Shown here piece after piece: positions 1-7,953 of a stretch of DNA of 64,000 bases (position 1 is the stretch's first letter; the number at the start of each line of letters is the position of its first letter). The position numbers were made by a program, and so were the translations under genes. The DNA comes from Mycobacterium sp. Z3061. Its GTDB lineage: Bacteria > Actinomycetota > Actinomycetes > Mycobacteriales > Mycobacteriaceae. The notes beneath the pieces are model-generated. The model ran no database searches. It was not told where the DNA came from and saw nothing but the letters and a program-made list of their open reading frames with translations. The stretch is taken from the NCBI RefSeq assembly GCF_031583025.1, contig NZ_CP134062.1, forward strand, positions 6,421,234 to 6,485,233. The letters are read 5' to 3'.

Positions 1-987
1 CCGGCCGCGCCGGTAGCGCCGGCCAAGGTGTTGCCATTCGTCGGCGATTGGGCAGCCGAGTTGTCCCGTGAGTGGTCCGGCGACCCGCCCGACGTCGTGC
101 ACGGCTTCGGATGGCTGGGAGGACTGGCCGCGCAGTTGGCCGCCCGCCGTAATCATCTGACTACCGTGCAAAGTTTTTACGGCCTGGCCGCGACGGATTC
201 CGGTCCGCAGAACGGACAGTCCGCCGATTCCGAACGTGCCCGCCTCGAACCGTTGCTGATCCGCGGCGCTGGCTGGGTGACCGGCGGCAGCAGCGAAGAA
301 CTCAATGTGCTGACGCGGCTGCGCCGCAATCGCGCCCGCACCTCTCTGCTGTCCACCGGGATCGACGTCGAACGCTACGCCTGCACCAATCCCACGTGGG
401 TGGCAAACGATAGCTTTAGAATCGTGCAGGTCGCGCCGAATCTGCAGCCCTGCAATGGATTCGACAAGACCATCCGGGTTCTGCCGCATGTACCGGACAG
501 CGAACTGGTGATCGTGGAGACGTCCACCAACGACGCCCGCAACAAGCGCGAACGGGCCAAACTCAAGCGCATGGCCACTCAACTCGGCGTGAACAATCGC
601 GTCCACTTCGCGGGTTGTGTTGCACCCGAGGATGTTCCGCCGCTGCTCTGGTCCGCCGATGTGGTCGCTTGCACGCCGCGGCTGGCGCCGCGGGCGACCT
701 CGGCATTGCAGGCCATGGCCAGCGGCCGGGTTGTCGTCGGGACGGCGGTGGGGGCCCTGATGGATACCGTGATCGGGAATGTCACCGGCCTGCTGGTGTC
801 TCCGACAAAGCCGCACGAACTGGCCGGCGCGTTGAAAGCCATGCAACAACAGCGCTTTCAGCGCCAGAGCATGGGCTCAGCCGGCCGCTCCCGGGCAATG
901 TCGCGATTCACCTGGGACCGAATCGCCCAAGACGCGCTGAGCATCTATCAACAGGCAAGTCACGTGAAAACCAGCGCCATAGCCTAG
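1..987 (+). CDS. GT4-like glycosyltransferase, 5' truncated by the window
   Basis: The reading frame is open from the first base, so the true start lies upstream and only about the last 328 residues are visible. The visible part looks like a GT-B fold retaining glycosyltransferase (family 4): an N-terminal half with 'DVVHGFGWLGG', a linker, and a Rossmann half with 'RIVQVAPNLQP', 'VHFAGCVAPEDVPPLLWSAD' and a 'TGLLVSP' segment. The usual E-x7-E nucleotide-sugar motif is not intact: the region reads 'APRATSALQAMASG', with Ala and Gln where the two Glu residues are expected. The enzyme may therefore be catalytically altered. Substrate unknown. It ends 12 bp before the AraC gene and probably shares its transcript. 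Confidence 0.75.
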   Translation, partial: PAAPVAPAKVLPFVGDWAAELSREWSGDPPDVVHGFGWLGGLAAQLAARRNHLTTVQSFYGLAATDSGPQNGQSADSERARLEPLLIRGAGWVTGGSSEELNVLTRLRRNRARTSLLSTGIDVERYACTNPTWVANDSFRIVQVAPNLQPCNGFDKTIRVLPHVPDSELVIVETSTNDARNKRERAKLKRMATQLGVNNRVHFAGCVAPEDVPPLLWSADVVACTPRLAPRATSALQAMASGRVVVGTAVGALMDTVIGNVTGLLVSPTKPHELAGALKAMQQQRFQRQSMGSAGRSRAMSRFTWDRIAQDALSIYQQASHVKTSAIA

Positions 988-999
988 GAAACCGAACAT

Positions 1000-1998
1000 A
1001 TGACAACCGCGCCTTACCTACCGGACACCGCCGACCGATCGCAGGAGGGTCGCCCGCCGGAGGCGGTCCGGTACGCGAAGTTCCACACCTCGGACTCCGA
1101 GACGGCCAAACGCTTTTTCGCCGAGGCCTACCAACCGGGCTGGCGGACCACCAGCCTGCCCGGTGGCTCGTCGGTCACCCATCAGCGCTTCGAGTCCGAA
1201 CCCGTCACCATCGACGAGGTGCTGGTCGAAGGCCGCGTGGGCTGCGAAATCCGGGCCACCGACGCTGTGGTGGTCATCCACCCGCGCGCGGGCTCGCTGA
1301 CGCTGGCCGGCGACCCCGGCACCAGGATGGATACCCCGGTGATCGCCGCCGACGGTCTACCATGCGCCATTCAGGCGAACACGGCGCGCTTTCACGTCGT
1401 GCGGATGGATCTGCGGCACTTGACCCAGGTCGCGGCGGAGAAGACCGGACCGCTGCCCCAGAACATCCGCTTCGCCAGCTGCCGCCCCCGCTCGATGTCG
1501 GTCGCCCGCACGTGGACCCAGGCGCTGGACTACGTCATCGCCAGCCTGTCCTACGCCGAAACCGCTCAGCAGCCACTGGTCGTCAACGCGGCAGGCAACC
1601 TGCTCGGCGCCGCGTTGCTGGAGTGTTTCCCCTCCAACATGAACGACGGCCAGGACCTGCTGCGGAACCCTGCGGTGCCACCGACGTTGAAGGGCGCGAT
1701 CTCGTTCATTCACCGCCACGCCGGGGACGGCATCGGGGTCAATGACGTCGCCGACGCACTGCGCATGACGTCCCGCGCGGTTCAGTACCTGTTCCGGCAG
1801 CATCTGGACACCACGCCCACCGAGTATCTGCGCCGCGTGCGCCTGCACCGCGCCCATCAGGAGCTGATCAACAGCGACCGGTCCACCACCACCGTCAGCG
1901 AAGTGGCCCACCGGTGGAGCTTCGCCCACACCGGCCGGTTCGCGGCGCTGTATCGCAAGACCTACGGCCAGAGCCCGCACGCCACGCTTCAGCAGTAA
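1000..1998 (+). CDS. AraC-family transcriptional regulator
   Basis: A 332-residue regulator with a two-helix-turn-helix AraC DNA-binding domain at the C-terminus: first HTH around 'VNDVADALRMTSRAVQYLF' (about residue 245), second around 'VSEVAHRWSFAHTGRFAALY' (about 295). The N-terminal 200 residues resemble the AraC-binding-like sensor domain of mycobacterial AraC proteins. The ATG is preceded by an AGGA ribosome site overlapping the end of the glycosyltransferase gene, so the two are likely cotranscribed. It converges with the PAS-ANTAR gene, whose stop lies 7 bp away. Effector and targets are unknown. Confidence 0.88.
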   Translation: MTTAPYLPDTADRSQEGRPPEAVRYAKFHTSDSETAKRFFAEAYQPGWRTTSLPGGSSVTHQRFESEPVTIDEVLVEGRVGCEIRATDAVVVIHPRAGSLTLAGDPGTRMDTPVIAADGLPCAIQANTARFHVVRMDLRHLTQVAAEKTGPLPQNIRFASCRPRSMSVARTWTQALDYVIASLSYAETAQQPLVVNAAGNLLGAALLECFPSNMNDGQDLLRNPAVPPTLKGAISFIHRHAGDGIGVNDVADALRMTSRAVQYLFRQHLDTTPTEYLRRVRLHRAHQELINSDRSTTTVSEVAHRWSFAHTGRFAALYRKTYGQSPHATLQQ

Positions 1999-2004
1999 CT
2001 GTCG

Positions 2005-2724
2005 CTACAAACCTTCGCGGGTACGCAGTAGCCGGTCGACCCGGTCGGCCGCGTTGTCGTTGACGACGTCCTGAGACGTGATCTCGTCAACGACCCGCTC
2101 GGCGATGTCGCGCAGCTTGACGTTCGACTCCTGCGACAGCTTCACCAGCAGGTCGAACGCCGACTCGGCGTTGACCCCGTACCGCAGCATCAGAATCCCC
2201 ATCGCCTGGTTGATCACCGCGCGGCGCGAATCGACCGCCAACAGCGCCTCACTGAGGTGCTTCTGCAGGTCAGCGTCGAACTGATCGGTGACGTCGATGT
2301 AGAAGCCGCCGATGCCGAGCAGTCGGCCGTCCGGCCCGCCGAACCGGTCGCCCACCACCACCACCAGATGAGTTTCACCCCGGGTATCGACGATGCGATG
2401 CCGGCTGCTGAACGCGGCGCCGTGCCGGCGCACCTGCTCGATCAGCTCTGGAACTGTCGGTTTGTCGTCGGGATGCTTGTGTTTGAGCAACAACTGCGTC
2501 GTCGGCTGCACGCTGCCCGGCTCATAGCCGTGCATCCGTGCCACCTCTTCCGACCATTCCCAACGGTCCTCTCGGGCCAGGTAGCGAAATCTCCCCACCA
2601 GTGGCCACCGGCGACCCCTCTTTCGCCGCGTATCTGCGCACACCAGGGTCATAATATTCCGAACCGCGCGCCACGTCTGAACTTCGGTGCCTGCCGGATT
2701 CGCTTTCCGAACAAAATCCAGCAA
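2005..2724 (-). CDS. PAS-ANTAR putative RNA-binding signalling protein
   Basis: About 239 residues. The N-terminal half is a PAS_3-type sensor fold ('WEWSEEVARMHGYEPGSV' then 'IVDTRGETHLVVVVGDRFGG', ending 'GFYIDVTDQ'). The C-terminus is an ANTAR domain ('SRRAVINQAMGILMLRYGVN...ESNVKLRDIAERVVDEI'). ANTAR domains bind paired-hexaloop RNA and act as antiterminators; in mycobacteria PAS-ANTAR proteins are common but mostly uncharacterised. The start is uncertain: a TTG gives the stated end, and an ATG at 2652 would remove 24 residues without touching the PAS domain. The gene lies 15 bp downstream of the topoisomerase gene on the same strand, so they may be cotranscribed. Confidence 0.85.
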   Translation of the reverse strand: MLDFVRKANPAGTEVQTWRAVRNIMTLVCADTRRKRGRRWPLVGRFRYLAREDRWEWSEEVARMHGYEPGSVQPTTQLLLKHKHPDDKPTVPELIEQVRRHGAAFSSRHRIVDTRGETHLVVVVGDRFGGPDGRLLGIGGFYIDVTDQFDADLQKHLSEALLAVDSRRAVINQAMGILMLRYGVNAESAFDLLVKLSQESNVKLRDIAERVVDEITSQDVVNDNAADRVDRLLRTREGL

Positions 2725-2739
2725 GCGAATGTTCTTGCG

Positions 2740-3798
2740 CTAGGCCGTCTTGGCCAGGGCTGGTGGACGAGTTTTGTTGTTGCCCTTGGCTATTCGCCGG
2801 ATCATCTCCCGGGTGGCCTTTTCCAGCACGCCTTGAGCGACGTCCGGGCGATCAGCTCGCGCGGCGCGCCGCACGGCAGAGGTGATGGTGATGCCCTCCC
2901 GGTAGCCGCTGACCACCCGAGGGTCCACGTAGGAACTGCGAGCCACCGCGGGTGTGTTGCCCAGTTCCTCGGAGACCTCCCGCATGACTGCGGCCTCGAC
3001 CCGCTTGGCGACCCGCTGGGATACCGCCGGGTCCGCGTCCGCGAAGGCTGTGGCGGCCAGCACGGTGCCATGCCAGGTCCGGAGGTCTTTGACGCTGTAG
3101 TCGGAACCAACGAGCTCTTTGAACCGGGCATTGAGGTCGTCGCTGTGCACGTCGACCCATTCGGAGCCGTTGCGCCACATCAAAAATCGCCCGTTGCTGC
3201 AGTCGGTCCTGCGTAACAGCGCGCGCACCGCACGCACCAACTCGGCGTTCTCGATCTCATACTGGCGCTGCACCCCGCTCTTGGCGGGGTAGTCGAAGGC
3301 CACCGAGTCGCGGCGCAGCGTGACATGCTCACAGAGCAGGGTGGCCAGGCCGTAGGATTCGTTCTCCTCGGCGTACTGCTCGCCGCCGGCGCGGAAATAG
3401 CCCAGGTCAAGCAGGTGCAGGCCCAGGGCAAGCACCCGGTCGCGGGTCAGTCCGCGCCCGGCCAGGTCGCGGGCGATGCGCTCGCGCCAGGCCGGCAACT
3501 CCTTGGACAGCTCCAGCACCCGATCGAACTTCTCTTCCGCCCGTTCCTGCTGCCACCGCTGGTGGTAGAGGTACTGGCGGCGGCCCGCCGCGTCCGTGCC
3601 GACGGCCTGGATGTGTCCGTTGGCATAGGGCGCGATCCACACCTTCTTCCACGCCGGCGGAATGACCAGGTCCTTGATGCGCTGCAACGCGTCGGCATCG
3701 GTCAACCGCTCCCCGTCGGGGCCGTAATAGGCGAACCCCTTGCCACGGCGTTTGCGCGTCAGCCCGGGCTTGGCTAAATCACTGCGGCGCAGCCGCAT
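2740..3798 (-). CDS. DNA topoisomerase IB (poxvirus/bacterial type)
   Basis: A 352-residue protein matching the length of bacterial type IB topoisomerases, which relax supercoils by a 3'-phosphotyrosyl nick. The N-terminal part holds 'YYGPDGERLTDADALQRI' and 'VIPPAWKKVWIAPYANGHIQAVG', typical of the family cap domain. The catalytic domain has 'SVKDLRTWHGTVLAA' with the active Arg/His region, and the likely nucleophile Tyr lies in 'SSYVDPRVVSGYREG' near residue 296. H37Rv carries no gene of this type at this locus. It is accessory and scattered among environmental mycobacteria. An ATG start is clear. It probably heads a two-gene unit with the PAS-ANTAR gene. Confidence 0.9.
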   Translation of the reverse strand: MRLRRSDLAKPGLTRKRRGKGFAYYGPDGERLTDADALQRIKDLVIPPAWKKVWIAPYANGHIQAVGTDAAGRRQYLYHQRWQQERAEEKFDRVLELSKELPAWRERIARDLAGRGLTRDRVLALGLHLLDLGYFRAGGEQYAEENESYGLATLLCEHVTLRRDSVAFDYPAKSGVQRQYEIENAELVRAVRALLRRTDCSNGRFLMWRNGSEWVDVHSDDLNARFKELVGSDYSVKDLRTWHGTVLAATAFADADPAVSQRVAKRVEAAVMREVSEELGNTPAVARSSYVDPRVVSGYREGITITSAVRRAARADRPDVAQGVLEKATREMIRRIAKGNNKTRPPALAKTA

Positions 3799-3862
3799 CG
3801 GCGTCCTCCGCTGTCCCCGACGTCACGTCGGCTGAACGGTGGATAACCCGCGCGGCCGGGGC

Positions 3863-4369
3863 TCACACCTGCCGGCCGCGAGTTCGTAGCAGCAACGGCA
3901 CGAACCACCACGAGATCGCGAACAGCGCGAGCGCACACGCGCCGGCGATGAGCCCGGCGGCGGTGCCGGCCACCGAGTCGAAGATCAGCACCGTCACACC
4001 GGTCAGGGCGAGGCCCAGCAGCAAGAGCCCGCCGTAGGCGCAACGGTGCGCCGCCGACACCAGGACCGAGATGCGATGCCGGCGGAACAGCAGGCGGTGC
4101 AAGCCCACCGGTGCGATCAGAAACACCGTCGCGGCCACCGAGCACCCGACCGTCGCCAGGTACACCATGCGCATGTCCCTGCCCAGTAACTCGAAGCGGG
4201 CCTGGAAGGGCAACGTCAGGAGAAAGCCGGTGAGCAGCTGCACGCCGGTCTGCACCACGCGTAGTTCCTGCAGCAGGCTTGCCCAGTTGCGGTCGAGCCG
4301 CTCGAGTTCCGTTTCTCCCCGCTCGCGGTGATCCCACTGCTGGTCCCGTTCCGGATGATCGACATCCAT
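3863..4369 (-). CDS. DUF6328-type four-helix membrane protein
   Basis: A 168-residue membrane protein, from the ATG of 'MDVDHPERDQQWDHRERGE'. A charged, acidic N-terminus (about 40 residues) is followed by four hydrophobic segments ('GVQLLTGFLLTLPFQARF', 'YLATVGCSVAATVFLIAPVG', 'GGLLLLGLALTGVTVLIFDS', 'LIAGACALALFAISWWFVPL'). The pattern 'WxxLLxELRVxQTGVQLLTGFLLxLPF' is characteristic of the actinobacterial DUF6328 family, whose function is unknown. The frame stays open upstream but that extension runs through the neighbouring gene and a strong hairpin, so this internal ATG is preferred. Confidence 0.78.
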   Translation of the reverse strand: MDVDHPERDQQWDHRERGETELERLDRNWASLLQELRVVQTGVQLLTGFLLTLPFQARFELLGRDMRMVYLATVGCSVAATVFLIAPVGLHRLLFRRHRISVLVSAAHRCAYGGLLLLGLALTGVTVLIFDSVAGTAAGLIAGACALALFAISWWFVPLLLRTRGRQV

Positions 4370-4399
4370 GGCGTGATCATTGCACCAGGCAGGTACGGA

Positions 4400-4429
4400 A
4401 CGACCCGCCACTCCGTTGTGGCGGGTCGT
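4400..4429 (-). terminator. hairpin terminator after the hemophore-like gene
   Basis: A perfect 12-bp inverted repeat (ACGACCCGCCAC / GTGGCGGGTCGT) with a 6-nt loop lies 17 bp beyond the stop of the exported heme-binding-like gene and before the start of the downstream membrane protein gene. No run of T follows, as is common for mycobacterial intrinsic terminators. Confidence 0.7.
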
Positions 4430-4446
4430 CGCGTCTGACCAGACAA

Positions 4447-4845
4447 TCAGCCGGCCATGAATTCCTGGTAAGCCGATTCCAGGTTCGGCGGCAGGGCCGA
4501 CACGTTGCACTGACGTTCGGTGTCGCCGATCGGCGCCAGAATGCCCCGCAGGTCGTAGTACTCGTTGGGGTGCGAGGTGAAGTAGCCGCGCAGGTTGGCG
4601 GCGGCTTCTCCGCGCGGCTGCCCGTACGCCGCGGTGACCACCTGGTTGGCACCCGGGTGGCCGGCGAGGTACTGCTCTGCCGCACCCCGCGCCGACATGA
4701 CGGTGGAGTTGACGCCTTGAGGGCTGCAGTCGGGTGCCGCCGCGGCCGACGGCGCGCCGGCGATACCCATGGCGATTCCCCCGAGCAGACAACCGGCGCT
4801 GATACCGGCTACGCGGCGGCGAGCGACGATACTGCTGAATTTCAT
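4447..4845 (-). CDS. exported hemophore-like (heme-binding) protein
   Basis: A 132-residue exported protein. Residues 1-36 form a Sec signal peptide (basic start, hydrophobic 'GISAGCLLGGIAMGIAGA', cleavage near 'SAAAAPDC'). The mature part starts with 'DCSPQGVNSTVMSARGAAEQYLAGHPGANQVVTAA' and has a second Cys in 'ERQCNVSALPPNLES'. This is the layout of the mycobacterial hemophore/Rv0203-related family (all-helical, two Cys, 'YxxxHPxxxxV'). Heme binding is inferred from the family, not visible here. The ATG is preceded by GGAGGA at good spacing. A strong hairpin follows the stop. Confidence 0.8.
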   Translation of the reverse strand: MKFSSIVARRRVAGISAGCLLGGIAMGIAGAPSAAAAPDCSPQGVNSTVMSARGAAEQYLAGHPGANQVVTAAYGQPRGEAAANLRGYFTSHPNEYYDLRGILAPIGDTERQCNVSALPPNLESAYQEFMAG

Positions 4846-5099
4846 GATGTTTGTTCCTCCGAATGAGTGAACCGATCGTTGGGGTCCCGATCCCCTGAAA
4901 TCCAAGGTAGCGAAATCGAAAACGGTTCAGCCGACGCTGTTTCCGGCCACCAAACGAATGCGGCAGTGCGAATGCCGAAATAATGTGACGCAAGAAACTC
5001 TAGGGACAAATTCAGGCGGACAAACCCTTAGAGAACGCAGGAGTTTCTTAAGGGATCGTGACCTGGTTTGTGACGGAACCGTTACCCGCGTGAGCCCTA
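4846..5099. other. intergenic region between rsfB and the hemophore-like gene
   Basis: 254 bp without a gene. Both flanking genes are on the minus strand. It should hold the promoter of the hemophore-like gene. I see AT-rich stretches around 4975-5060 but no confident sigma consensus or regulator box. Confidence 0.4.
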
Positions 5100-5468
5100 T
5101 CAGCGGTTGAGCTTGCCTTCCCGCGCACCGGTGAGGGCGTCGTCCAGCGTCGGATACAAGGGGAATGTCTTGTCCAGGCCGGTCAGGTGAATCGGCCTTC
5201 TGGTCGCCGGTCCGCGCGCCACCACACCGAACTCCGCCGCATCGCCGAGCTTCTCGTAGGTCGCCGCCAGGATCTTCAACCCCACCGAACCGAGGAATTC
5301 CACCGCGGAAAGATCGATGATCAGCGCCGAGGGACCGTCCACCACCACACCGCCGATGGCCTCTTCCAGAGCGGGTGCCGTGACCAGGTCAATTTCGCCG
5401 CCGATGCTGAGTACGACGATTCCGTCATGGTCGGCGACCGAGGCGGTGATCGAATCAGGAGCTGACAA
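5100..5468 (-). CDS. rsfB: anti-sigma factor antagonist RsfB
   Basis: A 122-residue STAS-domain protein closely resembling M. tuberculosis Rv3687c (RsfB), which binds the anti-sigma factor UsfX/RsbW and frees SigF. Seen: 'SIGGEIDLVTAPALEEAIGG' and 'ALIIDLSAVEFLGSVGLKIL', with the candidate phosphoacceptor Ser in the 'EFLGSVGL' loop. The start is a TTG with an AAGGA site 7 nt upstream, giving 'LSAPDSIT' (read as Met) and the family length; longer upstream starts would add an unconserved N-terminus. In H37Rv the next gene is the YqeY protein, but here a divergent stressosome-type operon sits beside it, suggesting a direct functional link to SigF control. Confidence 0.93.
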   Translation of the reverse strand: MSAPDSITASVADHDGIVVLSIGGEIDLVTAPALEEAIGGVVVDGPSALIIDLSAVEFLGSVGLKILAATYEKLGDAAEFGVVARGPATRRPIHLTGLDKTFPLYPTLDDALTGAREGKLNR

Positions 5469-5632
5469 CAGGCGATCCTTCAGTCCGGGCCTCACGAGTG
5501 AACGAGTGTGCTGCAAGCCTAACCTGCCGTGCTTACCGCAAGTAGTGGAAGACCTCAAGAAGTCTCTCGATGTCGCTCAAGCTACTCTCCCCATAGCGGC
5601 CCCTGGAGGGCTCGGAGGGGTTGGAGGGGCAC

Positions 5633-6511
5633 ATGTCAGATTTGCCGTCAGATTCCAGCAGCACCGGTAACAGCGTCTCCTCCGAAGGTTTGCTACCGCA
5701 GCTCGTTCAGCACCTGCGGCGAAATCGGACCGCGCTGCGCGAAGAATGGGCTCGCCGAATCACCGAGGCGGAACTGCTGACCGCGATGACCCCGGAGGAG
5801 ATCTTCTCCGAGGCGACCGCCGTCTACGACAACTACGTGGAGGTGCTCGAGACCGGCAGCGTCGAGGCGCTGCAGGACTACGCGCGCGACCTCTCCGAAC
5901 GCATCATCCCGCGGGGCGTGGAGACCGATGAGGTGCTGGGCATCGTGCTGCTGCTGCGCGACGTGCTGGCGCGCTCGCTGTTCGAGAAGTACCAGGCCGA
6001 ATTCGACATGCTCAACCGGGTGCTGGACGCCTACGAGCCGGCGGCCAACCGCATCGCCAACACCGTGGGCGTCAGCTTCGTACAGGAACGCGAACGCATC
6101 ATCCGCCAGCAGCAGGAGGCCATCCGCGAGCTGTCCACGCCGGTATTGCAGGTCCGCGAACAGCTGCTGATCCTCCCGATCATCGGCGTGCTGGACAGCC
6201 AGCGTGCCCGGCAGGTCACCGAGCAGCTGCTGCGCGCCATCCGCGCCAACCGCGCCAAGGTGGTCGTCATCGATATCACCGGTGTGCCCACCATCGACTC
6301 CACGGTGGCAAACCACCTGGTGCAGACGGTCGACGCGTCGGGACTGATGGGCGCGAGTGTCATCATCACCGGCCTGTCCTCCGAGATCGCGCTGACCCTG
6401 GTGACCATCGGACTGGACCTGTCGAAGATGAACGCGGTAGGCGACCTGCAGGGCGGCATCGAAGAAGCCGAGCGTCTGCTCGGGTACGAAGTCACCCGCA
6501 CCGGCGAGTAA
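5633..6511 (+). CDS. rsbR: RsbR-type stressosome sensor/co-antagonist
   Basis: A 292-residue protein of RsbR architecture: an N-terminal helical sensor domain (residues about 20-160, RsbRD-like rather than globin) and a C-terminal STAS domain starting 'LSTPVLQVREQLLILPIIG'. The STAS core has 'VVIDITGVPTIDSTVANHLV' and 'GLDLSKMNAVGDLQGGIEEA', strongly RsbR-like. The positions of the two phosphothreonines of B. subtilis RsbRA are Ser here (S189 in 'VLDSQR', S223 in 'TIDSTV'). The ATG has GGAGG 5 nt upstream. It is the first gene of an operon with RsbS, RsbT and two phosphatase genes, divergent from rsfB. Confidence 0.9.
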   Translation: MSDLPSDSSSTGNSVSSEGLLPQLVQHLRRNRTALREEWARRITEAELLTAMTPEEIFSEATAVYDNYVEVLETGSVEALQDYARDLSERIIPRGVETDEVLGIVLLLRDVLARSLFEKYQAEFDMLNRVLDAYEPAANRIANTVGVSFVQERERIIRQQQEAIRELSTPVLQVREQLLILPIIGVLDSQRARQVTEQLLRAIRANRAKVVVIDITGVPTIDSTVANHLVQTVDASGLMGASVIITGLSSEIALTLVTIGLDLSKMNAVGDLQGGIEEAERLLGYEVTRTGE

Positions 6512-6526
6512 GTCGGCGATCAGCCC

Positions 6527-6922
6527 ATGCCCGTACCGATCCTGAAGCAGGGCGCGATCCTGATCGCGACCGTCCAGGCCGCTCTCACCGACTCCGACAC
6601 CGAGCGGCTGCGCGAAGACCTGATGGAACGGGTGAGCAGGTTCCGCGCTCAGGGGATCGTCGTCGACGTGACGGCCATCGACGTGATGGACTCGTTCGCG
6701 GCCCGTTCGCTGCGCACGATCGCGCACATGACCCGCTTGCGGGGGGCGACGACGGTGATCGTGGGTCTACAGCCGGAAGTGGCGTTCGCCATGGTGCAAC
6801 TCGGCCTGGCCTTCGACGACATGAGCACCGCGCTGGACCTCGAAGAGGGCATATCGCTGCTCAACAAGCAACTGGGGCTGGGGCTGGGCAAATCGATGAT
6901 CGGGCGCGACGGTGGCGGGTGA
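6527..6922 (+). CDS. rsbS: RsbS-type stressosome antagonist
   Basis: A 131-residue single STAS domain protein. RsbS forms the stressosome core with RsbR and sequesters the kinase RsbT until phosphorylated. The motif 'TAIDVMDSFAARSLRTIAHM' contains the canonical phosphoserine (S56, D-S-F context as in B. subtilis RsbS). 'GLQPEVAFAMVQLGLAFDDM' is the second family signature. The C-terminal 20 residues ('LGLGLGKSMIGRDGGG') are Gly-rich. It begins 15 bp after rsbR and its end overlaps the start of rsbT by 11 bp, which indicates translational coupling. Confidence 0.92.
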   Translation: MPVPILKQGAILIATVQAALTDSDTERLREDLMERVSRFRAQGIVVDVTAIDVMDSFAARSLRTIAHMTRLRGATTVIVGLQPEVAFAMVQLGLAFDDMSTALDLEEGISLLNKQLGLGLGKSMIGRDGGG

Positions 6923-7322
6923 GACCGTGGTCGCGATCAACACCTCCGACGACATCGTCGCCGCCCGCAAAGCCGGTCATCAGCTCGCCCTCGATCTGGG
7001 GTTCTCCCTGACCGACGTCACGATGATCGCCACCGCGATCTCCGAGATCGCCCGTAACATCACCAGCTATGCCGGCCACGGCGAGGTTCGCGTCGCCGTC
7101 GCCGATCGGGAGGGACGCAAGGCGCTGGTGGTACGGGCCGAAGACGAAGGCCCCGGCATCGCCGACATCGACCGCGCGATGGAAGACGGCTACACCACCG
7201 GGCGCGGCCTGGGCATGGGACTGCCGGGAGCGCGGCGGCTGATGGACCGCCTGGTGGTCGAGTCCTCGCTAGGGCGCGGAACGGTCATCGAGATGTGGAA
7301 ATGGGTTCCGGCCCGTGCCTGA
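6912..7322 (+). CDS. rsbT: RsbT-type serine/threonine kinase
   Basis: A 136-residue GHKL (HATPase_c) kinase. RsbT phosphorylates RsbS/RsbR and, once released from the stressosome, activates an RsbU-type phosphatase. Seen: N-box 'TAISEIARNITSYA', G1 box 'VRAEDEGPGIADIDRAMEDG', and G2 'GRGLGMGLPGARRLMDRL'. It uses a GTG start inside the end of rsbS and its own end overlaps the next phosphatase gene by 8 bp. Length and motifs match RsbT rather than RsbW (no extended N-terminus, 'GYTTGRGLGMGLPGA'). Confidence 0.92.
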   Translation: MAGETVVAINTSDDIVAARKAGHQLALDLGFSLTDVTMIATAISEIARNITSYAGHGEVRVAVADREGRKALVVRAEDEGPGIADIDRAMEDGYTTGRGLGMGLPGARRLMDRLVVESSLGRGTVIEMWKWVPARA

Positions 7323-7953
7323 CCGCTCCCGGTCGGCGGGTCGGTTCGGTCCGATCGAGTGGGCGACGGCCAGTCGCCCCCGTCCGGGCGAGCAACTCTG
7401 CGGCGACCAGGCCGTCGCGGTGGACGTCGACGGCGGGGCCGCGTTGTTCGGTGTGCTGGACGGTCTGGGCCACGGACCGGCCGCAGCCGGCGCCGCGCTC
7501 GCGGGCGTCGAGGCACTCGCGAACGCCAGGGAACAGCGGCTGGAAGTTCTGGTCGCGCTCTCCCACCGGGTGCTGACCGGCACCAGGGGAGCCGCGATGT
7601 CTCTGGCCCGAATCGATTTTCAGACCAGCCAGCTGAGCTGGACCGGGATCGGCAACGTCCGGGCGAACCTGGTGGCCAAGAGCGTCGGAGGAGTCCAGAT
7701 CCGGTCCAGCGCCCGGCTGGTCGGCGGCATCGTCGGCTACCGAATCCCGGAAACCAGGCCCGCACAGGTCGTTTCGATACGCACCGGCGATCTCTTGCTG
7801 ATCACCAGCGACGGCATCTCTGACGACTACCTCGACCATCTCGACTTCGCGGCATCCGCCGCCGACATCGCCGAACAGGTCTTGGCCAAGCACGCCAAGG
7901 AAACCGACGACGCCATGGTGCTGGCCGCGCGTCACCGGGGTATCTCGACATGA
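7315..7953 (+). CDS. RsbX-like PP2C phosphatase
   Basis: A 212-residue SpoIIE/PP2C-type phosphatase domain standing alone, as in RsbX, which resets the stressosome by dephosphorylating RsbS/RsbR. Metal-binding motifs are visible: 'GDQAVAVDVDGGAALFGVLDGLGHG' (Asp residues plus DGLGHG) and 'RTGDLLLITSDGISDDYLDHL'. The final 'ETDDAMVLAARH' carries the last metal-binding Asp. The GTG start lies within the end of rsbT and the stop overlaps the next ATG by 4 bp (ATGA). The RsbX assignment rests on size, domain and operon position. Confidence 0.85.
   Translation: MPDRSRSAGRFGPIEWATASRPRPGEQLCGDQAVAVDVDGGAALFGVLDGLGHGPAAAGAALAGVEALANAREQRLEVLVALSHRVLTGTRGAAMSLARIDFQTSQLSWTGIGNVRANLVAKSVGGVQIRSSARLVGGIVGYRIPETRPAQVVSIRTGDLLLITSDGISDDYLDHLDFAASAADIAEQVLAKHAKETDDAMVLAARHRGIST

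Noticed and set aside
5514-5526. GCCTAACCT, a half match to an IdeR/DtxR iron box, between rsfB and rsbR.
   Set aside because: The other half site is absent, so the match is too weak to call.
5469-5632. Searched for a SigF-type promoter between rsfB and the stressosome operon.
   Set aside because: No GTTT-N15-17-GGGTA on either strand in this region; the promoters here are of another type or start inside the genes.
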